DNA from: Siderastrea radians
Lineage: Eukaryota; Cnidaria; Anthozoa; Scleractinia; Rhizangiidae
Direction: 5' to 3'
DNA: 64,000 nucleotides
Assembly (NCBI GenBank): GCA_964017195.1
Contig: OZ024890.1
Coordinates: forward strand, 23,249,201-23,313,200
Shown here: piece by piece, positions 23,821 through 36,200 of the stretch
Layout: every line of letters begins with the position of its first letter
Position numbering within the stretch: position 1 is the first letter of the stretch
Translations under genes and position numbers: made by a program
Notes under the pieces: model-generated
The model's input: the letters and a program-made list of their open reading frames with translations, nothing else
Told to the model about the DNA's origin: nothing
The model's database searches: none

Positions 23821-24897
23821 TAATAATAATAATAAACTTGAAGGACAAGTATTAGCATTCCAGTCAAATTCAGAGATAAACCAAACTTATGGTTTGTAAA
23901 TATTTTTTTTTTCTGGAAGGGGACAGTTGTTACTAATTTTTATAGTGGTCATTTAATGAAGATAAGCAATTACACTCAAACGAAGAAAACCGTGAACGCT
24001 GCAAATATTCTTGGAATGTGTGTTTTGACCAATCGCGCGCAAGACCTTGTAACCGCAGAAAACGAATGGGTTTCTCAGTCACGGAATCGAGTTGGTTCTC
24101 GAATTGTTTTGAAAGGCCTCAAGATTCAATCTTCATCTTTATCTTAAAGGAATTAAAATTACTATTCCTCTCTATCTGAGAGCCACATGCACTACGCAAG
24201 CGAAAATATGTTTGAGCGCTTTTGGAGAATAAAATTTTTCCACATGGCGGCCCAACGATTAGCGGTTCCAACATTTCAAATAAAAGCAACTCAAGCGGCA
24301 GTTATTTCACCTTGATGTAAAAATTGCAACGTCCACCCTTAAAATTCCAGAAATTCGCCCAAAGCTGCTGTTATTTCTGATAGCACAGCTGACTCGATTT
24401 ATTTAGGCCGAAATCATTAAATCTTGAGGTCTTTCGAAACAAATTGAGAACCAAATCCTTTCCGTGACTGAGCAGCCCATTCGTTTTCTGCGGTTACAAG
24501 GTATCGCACGTGATTGGTCAAAACACAATGAACATTCCAGAAATATTTTCAGTGTTCACGGTTTTCTTTGTTTGAGTGTAAGAAATAAATGCATAAAGTC
24601 AAGAAAACCTCCACAAGTTTGTCCAGTCCTCAACTTTGACGGACAAGCCAATCTACGTCGAGCTAGTCTGCGACAAACTGCTGGATCTTCCATGTTTGGA
24701 TTTAGAGTCGGAAACCATGTGCCAATAGCCCAGGGGAAGTACCCTGCGTAGTCAAATGCCCGACCCCTGAGCCATGCCAAATTTGCTAATGCCCCACCCC
24801 CGGGACTGACAAGGTGCGCAAATGCCCCGCGGTTGCCCAGTGATGGGGGATGGGTGCAGCTGGAATTGACTGATGCATTATGCTCATGTAACAGTAA

Positions 24898-24938
<41 letters not shown>

Positions 24939-25070
24939 CTTGAAGGACAAGTATTAGCATTCCAGTCAAATTCAGAGATAAACCAAACTTATGGTTTGTA
25001 AATATTTTTTTTTTCTGGAAGGGGACAGTTGTTACTAATTTTTATAGTGGTCATTTAATGAAGATTGTTC
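23441..25070. repeat. Tandem duplication of about 530 bp, second copy interrupted by a MITE
   Basis: 23461-23970 and 24581-25070 are near-identical, including a coded-looking but non-genic GTCCAGTCCTCAACTTTGAC block and (AAT)n runs at 23779-23836 and 24900-24938. Before copy 1 the sequence reads GATAAGCAATTAAGAAATAAA. The same junction before copy 2 is split by the 606-bp MITE at 23973-24578. Confidence 0.85.
23973..24578. mobile_element. 606-bp MITE with TA target duplication and arms of about 160 bp
   Basis: It begins CACTCAAACGAAGAAAACCG and ends with its inverse; the inverted similarity continues for roughly 160 bp. TA flanks both ends (23971-23972 and 24579-24580). The uninterrupted sequence at 23451-23470 is the empty site with a single TA. 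A TA duplication suggests mobilisation by a Tc1/mariner-type transposase. Confidence 0.85.
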
Positions 25071-25576
25071 CTTATTAAATAATTTATTTGGTCAGAGTTT
25101 CGACTGAATACAATGCAGACTACAGAAATGAGGATGCAAACAGTCCAATCGAATACACAGTTTCATGCAGCTTCTATTCTAGTCCCCAGATGTACTAGTT
25201 CTTTTTGTTGTTGTTGTTGTCGTCATTGTTTTTAATGTCATGATGTACACTGTAGTACTTCATGTTTTTTTCACTAAACTCTTGTAGTGAAGATGCTATA
25301 TGAACATCAAATGTTTCATCTCCCTGAAAGTATCCACATTCACAAGTGACCATCTTTACATAAGCATCCAAGGTCATGAGATCTTTTCTGGAAGGGGACA
25401 GTTCTTACTAATTTTTATAGTGGTCATTTAATGAAGATTGTTCCTTATTAAATATTTGGTCAGAGTTTCGACTGAATACAATGCAGATTGCAGAAATGAG
25501 GATACAAACAGTCCAATCGAATACACAGTTTCATGCACCTTCTACAGTGTATTCTAGTCCCCAGATGTACTAGTTT

Positions 25577-25616
<40 letters not shown>

Positions 25617-25785
25617 AGTCATTGTTTTTAATGTCATGATGTACACTGAAGTACTTCATGTTTTTTTTTTGCTAAACTGTTGTAGTGAAGATGCTGCATG
25701 AACATAAAATGTTTCATCTCCCTGAAAGTATCCACATTCACAAGTGACCATCTTCACATAAGCATCCGAGGTCATGAGATCTTAT
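25010..25785. repeat. Tandem repeat, two units of about 375-390 bp
   Basis: A block with TCTGGAAGGGGACAGTT and ATGATGTACACTG, ending CATGAGATCTT, occurs at 25013-25385 and 25386-25785. A (GTT)n run lies in each unit and is much longer in the second (25574-25617). Confidence 0.85.
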
Positions 25786-25867
25786 TTAAGTCAGATAATT
25801 TGTTAATTATTTTACTTTATTTTTGTTATTGTTTTTATTCTTACATTCTTGATTGTTTCTTCAACAG

Positions 25868-26164
25868 GAAGAAACCAGTGCCAAACAAGTGGCAGAGAGG
25901 AAAACAACACCATATCCATTTCTAATCTTCCAGGGTGACCTGGATTTTTCGGCCAGTAAGGTGCACTTAGCCGCTGGGAAGATAATTTTGTGCACCTCAG
26001 AGAGATCCATTGTTGAGGGAACTCTAGCTATGTTGGCCACGATTTATGTTTTTGTTTCTGAATATCCACCAGGCCTTTGTGTTACTTTGACGATAGTGGC
26101 CGTTCAGATAAACTCGTTTCATGTTCCGACATTGTTAAAACGGTTCATGGCTTTTTTTTTGTAG
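25868..26164 (+). CDS. Candidate terminal exon, unrecognised protein
   Basis: After TTCTTCAACAG the frame is open for 98 codons to a TAG. Near the start it reads ERKTTPYPFLIFQGDLDF, and the middle carries GTLAMLATIYVFVSEYPP. AATAAA at 26287-26292, 123 bp downstream, fits a polyadenylation signal. The pattern of an acidic stretch followed by a YVF..YP motif recalls C-terminal exons of uncharacterised cnidarian proteins, but that is an impression. If real, this gene was carried within the CACTA-like element or the element is not one unit. Phase 0 entry means at least one exon between 22781 and here is unseen. Confidence 0.4.
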   Translation, partial: EETSAKQVAERKTTPYPFLIFQGDLDFSASKVHLAAGKIILCTSERSIVEGTLAMLATIYVFVSEYPPGLCVTLTIVAVQINSFHVPTLLKRFMAFFL

Positions 26165-26539
26165 TTACTGTTAAATTTATTGTAACTTGTGTGTACATGT
26201 CATAATTTAAAATAGTGACTTGACGAAAAAATTTATATTGTTGCAAGACATGATCGTGTATTCAGCCGTAACACTGCTAGCGATGAAATAAATACTTGAA
26301 TGTCACTGAAATGTATAATAATGTGTCTATTTTTTTCTTTACGCCACATATGCTGAAATAGTGTAGTTTTGTGGATCAATATAATGTATACAATTGTTAC
26401 AACAGATTTACGCAACAAAGAAAAGGAATGACAAACGGGTATCTTTTTATCTATCTTTATATCTTCAGCAAACATGGGGTAAAATCGGACTTAACGATTC
26501 CTTTCTTCTATCAGACAAATGTACTGTTCATATATATAT

Positions 26540-27534
26540 TGGTGCGAAGAAAATGGATTTTTTGTGGGCAATTACACGTTATTGCACAATGTTTACTGCA
26601 CATAAAAAGTTTGAGAAAGATGGTTCTATGCGTCGTATTTGCGGCGATAAACAAAGGCAGAGTAAAAACCGTCATTACCGTCTATGCTTTGGTTGCAAAT
26701 AAAGTGTGAAAGTGAATTATGCTTTAGCGCAAAAATGACCAAAGTCGAACAAATGTACTATTTACTTCACATTTGCAATCCAAGAAAATACAGTTTTGAG
26801 GGGCAAATACACGTTATTGCACAATGTTTACTACAGGTGAAAAGTTTGACAAAGATGGTTCTGTGCACGCATTTGCGAGGATAAACAAAGGTAGAGCAAA
26901 AACTGTCATTACCGTCTTTGCTTTGGTTGCAAATAAAGTGTGAAAGTGAATTATGCTTTAGCGCAAAAATGACCAAAGTCGAACAAATGTACTCTTTACT
27001 TCATATTTGCAACCCAAGAAAATACAGTTTTGAGGGGCAAATACACGTTATTGCACAATGTTTACTACAGGTGAAAAGTTTGACAAAGATGGTTCTGTGC
27101 ACACATTTGCGAGGATAAGCAAAGGTAGAGCAAAAACCGTCATTACAGTCTTTGCTTTGGTTGCAATTAAAGTGCAAATATGAAATATGCTTTAGGAGTA
27201 AAACGATCAAAGTCGAGCAAATTTACTATTTACTTCGTATTTGAAACGAATTTGCTACTCGTGCAAATCCGTTTTTGTGAGGGCAAATATTCAGCTTTGC
27301 AGCATCTTTAGTACGCGTGGAAATGTGTGACAAATCTGTTTTTGAACATCACATTTGCCAAGTGCAGCAAATAAAAAGCAAATGCGGCCATTACCGTTTT
27401 TACTTGATGTGTAAATATGATGTAAATACAAAATTTTATTTGAAACAAATATGACCAAAGTAACGCAAATCCGGTCTTTACTTCATATTTGCTGCTGTTT
27501 TGTCACCCATGTAAATCTATTTTTTCGTCCAGTG
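26540..27534. repeat. Right subterminal tandem repeats of the CACTA-like element
   Basis: A unit of 234-235 bp containing ACACGTTATTGCACAATGTT starts at 26574, 26809 and 27043 and decays toward 27.4 kb. Copies two and three are nearly identical, which also creates two nearly identical spurious frames at 26684 and 26918. The array is rich in GCAAAT motifs and ends at the inverted terminus. Confidence 0.8.
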
Positions 27535-27539
27535 TTCGT

Positions 27540-29190
27540 ATATTCTTCCATAAAAAGACGAGCATATGGGAACGCTTTTATCAATTTTTGCAGTAGATTG
27601 AACAGTTTTGGCTTTTTCTGTCCATAATTAAGTGTACATTGTATCTGTATGCAAAGAAACTGACTCAAACATTTCTCACAGTCTCACCATATTGGCTTTC
27701 TTCTGGTCAAGGAATTTTTCAACGATGATCTAGATCTCCAAAAATGTCAAATTAGTGATTTTTCCCAAACTTTCTGCCTTAGTCCTATTTGTGTTTTTTT
27801 CGTAAACACGTTTCAGCTACGTTATTGAAAGGATTGAAACACGTTTTTGCGGTTATGCCATATTTTACAGGTTTTATAAAGCATACCATTTCCATCCTTG
27901 TAAAGAGCGCGCAATCGCGCAATCTGCGTTTTAAATTAGTTTCAGCTGTAGCTTCGTTTTCAGTCTGACAAATTACCCTACTAAGGAAAAAGAAGGTAGG
28001 ACAGAGGGGGGGGGGAAGAGGTTGGAATTTGATTGAAACTTGCTTTAAAGACAGGACAACGGAGTCAATGCGGTGGGGGGTTGTAAAGAAAATGGATAAG
28101 AATTTAAGCTTCTTGTCAAAATACAGATGTATTTTTGCAAAGGTTATGTCTATACCCGTGCATATGCCACTATACTAGACACGTTTTATAGGAAATTATA
28201 ATGGTTGTCTTACATTTTGTGGATGAAAAAACGGTCATTTCACATTTCGATAACACTTCTCTAGCTCTGATAGTATATATGACGTTTCAGGGGCTTAGTC
28301 CGTTCCCCTTACCCACAGGGGTCCACAGGCGTCAACAGGGGGAGGAGGCGGCTGACATTTCACACTATTTGGTGCGGTTATTTCTCATATATAAGAAAAG
28401 CTTGTTGCGCTACTTTGACAAGGTTCTAGCCACTGAATTGTCTGAAACTTTTTACTAGATGAAAATCAAAAAAATATAATACAAAGTCTTCAAAGGAACT
28501 GGTCACTTGATATCGAATTTGAGCAAAGATTATCACAAAAACGAAAACTTGAAAAGGTGGTTACTAGGTTGGGATAGCAAGCGAAAAAAATGGTATGAAT
28601 TGTGATAAAATTTAAAGCTCATATAAGCGGTGAGTGAGGTGATTGTCGGGGGTAAAAGTTGTGGCGGGAAACTGTCCCAGCGAAATCTGATCTTCTCAAA
28701 GGCTCGTTCATGGAGCGTCTCTGCATTCTAGGAATTTTCGATCGCAGCCAAAAATTGGAAAATTAATCCAAAACAATGACCCATATAGACGATGCCGAGT
28801 TATGCGTGTCAGTACATCACATACCCGAATCGGGTGTCCGTGGCATGGAAGTTGTACAATGCAGTGTAGCCAAACAACTTGCATGATACGAGTAAAAGCA
28901 ACACCAATACCAAGCTGTATGAAATGGATGAACAACTTTTTTTTCGAAAGCATAAAAAAGTAAGCAAAAAAAAGGTTTTCAATGATTCCACCTTATTTTT
29001 ATTATTGCTTGTACCCTAAGTTAACAAAATGATCACCGACAAGGTAGCGAGTTTCCCGTTTACTTGTCTGACCAACGCAAAACTATTTCGTCTAGTTTCC
29101 CTTTATAGTTTTAGGACAAATCACGACAGTTTTTAATCACTTGACTCCTCTTTTGAGGTAGTTAGTACACAGCCACTGTAAAATGAGAGT
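27540..29190. other. No gene recognised
   Basis: Sequence between the CACTA-like element and the collagen gene. Short G runs occur at 28006-28014 and 28073-28080. No domain, repeat array or splice-supported exon was seen. Confidence 0.4.
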
Positions 29191-29197
29191 CTTCCTC

Positions 29198-29679
29198 TTA
29201 CTTGGTGCACACAGCACAAGTGAACTCTCGACCAGCGACATATGGACTACACGGGAGTGAACCACAAACTCCCTCCACAGGGTACAGCAAGGCACCATTC
29301 TTGCTGGCCCCGCTACCGGAAATGTACTCTGGATCCCCGTCAACGCAGATAAAATCTTTTTGGTTTGGGTGGTTGTAATGTGCAGTCATCAGATACCCAT
29401 GATACTCCTCGGACCATCCAGAGGGACAGTCATTCCGTGCGGGCATCATCAGCATCGAGCCACGTGACTTGACAAAGCAGACAACGCAAGGTGCATCATA
29501 GTCATGAAGACTTTTCTTAAAAGGATCCCCGCTGTAACCATTGACTTCATACTCGGTACCGTACACGTACCCTGCAGTCTGGTGGCCATTTTTGTACTTG
29601 TCATACTTTGGGTTGTTTGGAAGGCAAAGGTAGTTTGCTCCACCGCCTTGGTGATTGTAATTTTCTCCACCCATTATAC
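29198..29679 (-). CDS. Terminal exon of the short-chain collagen gene
   Basis: It encodes residues 212-370 plus the last two bases of codon 211. It opens IMGGENYNHQGGGANYLCLP, continues through HQTAGYVYGTEYEVNG and ends FTCAVCTK-stop. Nine cysteines here, with one in the previous exon, fit a disulphide-bonded C-terminal domain. The acceptor is TTATCAG. The frame opened further upstream is intronic. Confidence 0.9.
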
Positions 29680-30163
29680 CTGATAATAGTAAGTAGAAAA
29701 CAAGCATTGGTTTACTTGGTAAAGATTCCCAAAAAGGCGTCACTGTGTTGTTTTTTATTTGCTTGTCAATCGTCACAGAAAAAAAAAACCAACTTCACAA
29801 TTTAAATTGCTGTAAAATCTTTAGCCACTGGATGTTCTTGGCAAAAAATGAGAGTCTTGAAATGATTGAAATGCTGAGTTTGCACAGTTTAAACCCATCA
29901 GTACAAATTGGTTGAAGCGATGCCCCTTTGGATTCCCTTTTTTATTGTCCTCTAATGAGTGTAATATTCTTCACTCCTGAATTAAACAGTGGGAAAAGAA
30001 CTCAAGGATTTGTTGAAGGCGTCAAATTAAGGATCAAGAAATATATGAGCTCACTTGAACATTGAATAATTGTAAGACGCAGTTTTTAGCTGGACAGTAT
30101 TCACTGGTTTCAGTCAACTGAGCCTCAAATGTACGGGAACGAAAGAAAGAACGAAAGAAAGAT

Positions 30164-30201
<38 letters not shown>

Positions 30202-33200
30202 TTTCCCAAAATTTCTGTTCCCTTTGAAACATTTTTACTTCATCTCCCGGCAGAGGTAGTTGTTTTGGTTTAAGCCGTTAAGTCTGAGCAGGTACATGGA
30301 AAATATTAGATGCATCGACAGTATTTAACCTTGCTGAAATAAAAACGACAAAGTTACTAGCATTAGATTGTTGAATCTCCTTAAGAGTTCAGATAAGCAA
30401 GATAGGCCCAAATCATTCCTCTCTTGTTTCAAATGTCACATCATAAAACGGAACAAAATCATAAAGCTGGCTCAAAATCTAGCTAAATTGTAAGAAAACG
30501 CTTTTGTAGCAAAGTTTAGTGGCATTTGGCAACATAGCACTCAAAAAACCGTTTTAACGGTAAAAAATGCGTTTTTTAAGGAAAAAAATCGGACGGGAAA
30601 GGGTTAAGGTCACGTAATAATGAATGGATTTACAAAAAGTGCTAATGAAATAGTGCTAATGAAGGTTACAATTACAAAACATTACAAGTAACTTGTCAAA
30701 GGTCGCAGAAAGTAAACAATAATACATAATTTGTCTGCTAAAGACTACATAACATTACATTATATTCAAAGGATTTACAAAAGGTGCTAATGAGATGAAC
30801 AAACAAAGGTTACAAAACATTACAAATAACTAGTCAGAGGTCTTCATAAAAAGTATTGCCTAATTTGTCAGCCGAAGGGCAACCATCACAATAAAAATTT
30901 TAGGTCTAAAAATTCAGCTATTACGTAACTAAAGAAGTAAAGAATAATAATGCAAGGTGGTATGAGAAAAGTACGATAAAAAGCTCTTCAACGCAACAAA
31001 ATCCTAACTAGAAGACCTTGAATAAAAGCAACAGTTAGATAGACAACAGTTTCCAAGGCAGGAGTTCTTAAACAGAAAAAATCCGTAATAAAATCCCCGG
31101 CCGAAGCCCCTGAGTAGATCAAGTGTACGCCAAAATAACAAAATCCTAAAGAAAGGCCTTTGAACGTATGTACGAGACTCTTATCGTTAAATTAATCTTC
31201 ACACCTAGGTCTTAAAATTAAAAATGTTATTAAAAAATTAAAAATCGGAAATTCTAAACAACTCACAAAACAAAAATGGCTAAGAGTGCATAAAACACGT
31301 CAATTAAACCTAATTCTATTTTTTGAATTGAATTCGGATCTTTTATTGAGGCCCTAAGGTTGGAGAGTGCAAAGTTGGGAGCACCAGAACGCTTCCCTTG
31401 TGAGTAAGCGTTTATCAATTTGACCGTCACTTTCATTAACAACTTTCACAGCATGAAAAACGAAATTTACACAAAATAAAGTTAGTATAAAGTTGATGTA
31501 AAGGTGGTTAACCAACTTTACACCACTTTTTAAAGGTGGTTAAAGCTGTGTAAAGATCACATTTACATGATGCGTTGTAAAGTTGATGTAAACCTGGAGC
31601 AAAGGTTGGTAACCAACTTTACACCAGTATTAAAGGTGGTTAAAGTCATGTAAAGCTCACATTTATATGGTGCGATGTTAAGTTGATGTATAGCTGGGGT
31701 AAAGGTCAGTACCAAACTTTGGGCTGGAATAAAGATGAGCGTTATGAAATCGCGAATCCATTTGGGTAGCAAGTTTTTCGGAGCTCTGCGTATGCGTTTT
31801 TCCTAGTATCACAAGATAAATTGGACAGTGTCTAAAATAGAGTAACTAAAGTCGTTTTTTTTGTTTCGAATCACTGCTTCCGGCACCGATGATTAAAAAT
31901 ATAGTGAATAAAAAAGATAAATTGATGAAGTTACACTCACAACTAATTAGTTAATTGGAATTGGTTTTCATTTGGATCAACAAAACTTTTAAATTCCTGT
32001 CTCAAAAGAACTCAAGATCAAAATCAGAAATTCACCAATTCAGATATTCCTGGTCCAAAACTTTCTTTCGAAGCGATTTGCATCACATGTAAGATTTATA
32101 ACACAAGTGAAAGCTTTACTCCCCTTTTCATTTCAGCCCAATGCCCAGTTACAACTCAAGGAGCATACATGTTTTCTTCTAGGTATCACGGTTTTATTTA
32201 CAAAAATTGTTTTCGATCACAATGGTACAGAGCATGTCAAATCTTAAAAAGTGGCAATAAATATAACTTACTGTTCCTTGATTAAGGCTGGTTCAGACAT
32301 GTGACATGTACTTATTTATAAACATGCAAACCCATTTGTCTCATGTGAACTCGAGTAATATAAACAATAACATTGAAAGTGAAAAGTTCAAAGTAATAAT
32401 TATCATTCATCCCATAGAAAATTCTAAGGGGAGGGAATGGGGAGAATGTATTACTACTTTTATGGTGCAGATAGACTGTTCACAGCCAACTTTTTTCTTT
32501 GCGGGGAAAGAACAGCAAAATGGACACCGGTGCATAATGGGAGGCACCTGCATTGAAAAATAAAGAGGCTGTGAACAGTCCATGGTGCACTAAGGGAAAC
32601 TTATTATTTTGTGATTCACATAATTATTGATTTCATGTACATTGTATTTCCCTTGGGGTAAGAACTGAGAGCCTGGAACAGGCTAGGTAAGAACAGACAT
32701 ACAGTAGGCTAACAGCCTTCTTCAAAATACATTTGAATCCCCCTATTTAGACCGTCTAGGGGAAACAAAAAATACCTTTTTTGGCCCAACAGGTAATTGT
32801 GATACATGTACATGTAATTATATCAAACACAGCAGGCAAATTCAAAAGAGTGCACTACTGGACAATTTTGTAATAGGTAAAGCGTTTTTTGTCACTAATT
32901 GCATATGGGCATAATGCCCAGAAAGTAATACCAGCTCGCCTAAGATAGTAACAAATGAAGCTGGCTAGTCATGTCATCATAACAGGTCACATATGGGAGT
33001 CATTAGCCTTGACTAGTCCACCAATTAAATAAGATTGCATTTTCAAATGAACCTGTAATTTCCAAAAAGGCTATAAATAAATGTGTGGTTCCAGAAAATA
33101 TCCATACTCCCCCCACAGAAGGGATTGGAATTTCTGGGGAGGAGGGGGGTCACAAAGACCCAAAACTTTAAAGCAATGTATGAAGCTAAATTGAAATTTC

Positions 33201-36200
33201 CAGAGGGGTGGGGTGGTCATAGGGCAAATCCCTTCCATGGGGGGTATGGATATTTTCTGGAACCACACAATGCTAGTTAGAGTTTTATCAGTTTGTTTAC
33301 CATCTACAGTAGAACCCCGGTAACTCAAACTCTGAAACTGTGAAGATTACGTTACTTTACTGTAAAAAAGATCTTTGCAGCTTAAACAAACGTAACGAGT
33401 TAGCGAGTTCATGCCCCCATAGAAACAGATTTGTACTCAAAAACCTTAAAGTAACGTAATCTTCACAACTGCTACCTAGCAACCACATTTTGTATATCTT
33501 ATGTCTTATATCTTGTATTTAACCGCCAGCATTTAAATTAACGGTCATTCGATAAAATTGCCTGAAGAGTGTGGTCATCCATTGACTATACGAAACAGAC
33601 CTGTCGCATTAAATCGATGAAATACTTTTGAAGCCTGGAACCTTTTTGAATAATTTTTGAATAATTTTATATATACATATATATATACTATAATTAAAAG
33701 ATGGAGACTGCACGGACAGTTACTTAAGTTTCACGCACAAGGCGATCATCAGACTGTGCCGTTAATGGTAGTCGAAAGAAAATTTAAACTACATTCATGG
33801 AGGGCGGTTTGAGCGATCCTGCTTCTGATTGGCTGCATAAAACTTGTTTTCGTGCCTGCACTTGGTTATTAATTCAGATCTCTTATTGAGGAGAGTAGAT
33901 CTGTCAGCGGATAGAATGCAGAGCTTCTCTGTCAGACACAAATTGCAGCGCGACGGGTTTCCCCTGTAAGAGCTTGCTTGCGTGACAATTGACCACTTGA
34001 TCGAGAAACCGATGTTTTTGTCTCTTTGGTCCCAGATGTACTTTGATAGGACAGTGTCGTGGGAATACTTACGATGCTTGAAAGAGAGCTTGTGGTTGTT
34101 GTATCTAGTTTTGAAGCTGTGCTCTGCCGTGCCAATATAAACCTTTGTTTCGCCGGATGTGGTAGTGACAGTTGCTTTGTAGACGATGTTGTTGACAAGG
34201 CATGCACGGTCAAGAGGGCAAAGGTCCTTGTTTCTGCAGTTGCATGATTTAGACTCGGCGCGTGTGCCGCTATTTGCTAGGATCTTAGCGTTGTGGCTCT
34301 TGATGATGCTTGACATGTTGCCCGTGCGGCTATAACTGACCTTCACATTACTCCTGTTGAATATCTTGAGTAAAAGGTGCGATTTGGGGAAGTGCTTGTC
34401 GATAAGGCGGAGGAACGAACTCGCAGTGTTCGTCTGGACATTCTCGCTGTATGGCGGATTGAACCAAATGATGTTTCTTGGTCTGTTCCTGCGTCTGTGG
34501 CTTGTTTGGTTATTGTTCCTCGCATATTGAAGGCATTCACGATAGCCGCTGGTCTTGAGGGCATCATTGTAGACCCGCGAGGCCTTATTAAATTCGTCGG
34601 CATCACCAGATAAGCTTGAAATTCTGGTGCTTTAATATAGTTGCAGGTAGGTGCTTGATTATAGAAGGTGGGTGGTTGGACTTTGCGTTTATGTAAAGAG
34701 GATAGTTGTCTGGCTTTCTATACGGGCAAAACTTTTCGGCAGAGAGATTCAGTGTCACGTCAAGGTAATTGACAATTTTCAAATTTGATTGGACTGTTAT
34801 TTGAAGGCCTAGCTCTCCAATAATCTTTGAAAAATCTTTTCTCATCTTGTCAAGAGATCTTGCGCTCATATTCTTAAATACGGCCAGGGCAAAAGAAGAA
34901 ACGTTACCAAGGTTGAACTTGCAGTCAATGAAAGGTGTTGCAGTATATGGAATGAATTAATCATAGATCATGATACTCTTTTGTAGATGGCTAGCCTGCG
35001 AGCAGGCTCTCGTTTGGGTTTTCTGCGCGAGATGCGAGACGCGAGTGGCGAAGCCGCGAGAGCGTGGGGCGCGGTGGGCGGGGCTGGGCGAAGAGAGAGC
35101 CTGCTCCTATTACTGTAAATTTTTCATTTCCGCTTTGCCTGAGCGAAGTTTAATACAATTGGCTGAAAAGTGATAAGCTGTCAATCTATTAGGATTGCGC
35201 CAGAAGCAAAATTTAGCGGGAAAACGTTAAGAAGAACACACACAAACAAGAAGGCGTGCGGCGATGTCGACAATAGCGGCCGATAACAATCAAACGCCGA
35301 AGAAAAAAACCGGGCGAGGTAGAAAAACTCTTCTTCCTTCAGTTAAAGATTACTGCCGACTTTGTGGTTGTTCTTTTAAGGTCCAGTATGAATCACTGGC
35401 CCGCCAGATTGGAACAGAAAATTTGTTTCAACCTTCCAAGCAGAAAGGATCCATCGATGTTGTCCTTGCAAAACAGTGTGATGAAGTAGGATTGAAGGTG
35501 ACACGTAGTGAAAGTAAATCGGACAGAGTTTGTGCCGCTTGTGGAAGGAAAATACGGAACAAACATCAGCTATTTTGTTTTGCTGCAAGTGCGTTGCAAG
35601 ATCCAGAGACAGAGAGTCAAGAAAGGTTCAAACGTTGTCTTCCGACGTCTGTTTCTTCGCCTGAGCGAAGCCCGGTAAACAAAAAGATGCTGAGGAAAGG
35701 CGTTGAGGAGTCTGCATCTCAAAAGCGACAAGTAGAGGGCGATGATGATGCAAAGATCGCAGATAACAAACGAAAGAAACCTACGTCGAGGAAAAGCTTA
35801 TTTTGTTCCACGAATAACGAGGAATTAAACCAAGCAGAATCGAATACAAATGGCAGAGGCGATTGGGAGCTCGGTTTGCTAAACGTGGACGATCTATCGC
35901 AGGGGAAGACGCAAGTGAAAATCCTTATTTTGTATCCAAGTGAGCATGTAAAAATTAGGACACCGGAAGATCAAAAAACGATCGCGATTACAAGCAGGGC
36001 AAATTACAAGCAAATTACAAGCAGAGATACTTTCGCATTGTCTAACACTTCCCTCGCCGCCACATAACATTGGTTTCCCGTCGGAAGAACAGCAAGCACG
36101 TCTCGATTTAACAGGAGGCTTTTCACTGCAGACTCCTGCTCTTTCAGTTCAGTTTGAAACTAACGCCAGATACCGCCTGAAACTTGGTTAAAACCTCCGA

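Larger units (their letters stand above)
10052..27534. mobile_element. Putative 17.5-kb CACTA (EnSpm)-like element
   Basis: CACTGGACGAAAAAATAGAT and two further bases at 10052-10073 recur as a perfect inverse at 27513-27534. The flanking trinucleotide is TTC on both outer sides, fitting a 3-bp target duplication. Just inside each end are AAATTTGC-rich subterminal tandem repeats (10.1-10.76 kb and 26.5-27.5 kb). CACT termini, short duplications and subterminal repeats are typical of CACTA elements. No CACTA transposase was recognised, so this would be a non-autonomous giant, swollen by nested insertions. Two unrelated short copies of one family in opposite orientation remain possible. Confidence 0.6.

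Noticed and set aside
23412..24969. Two similar minus-strand frames (151 and 137 codons) with poly-Tyr starts
   Set aside because: They come from a duplicated repeat and its (AAT)n run; no splice signals or known domain.
26684..27118. Two near-identical 66-codon frames
   Set aside because: They mirror the 234-bp tandem unit inside the CACTA-like end and are not independent genes.
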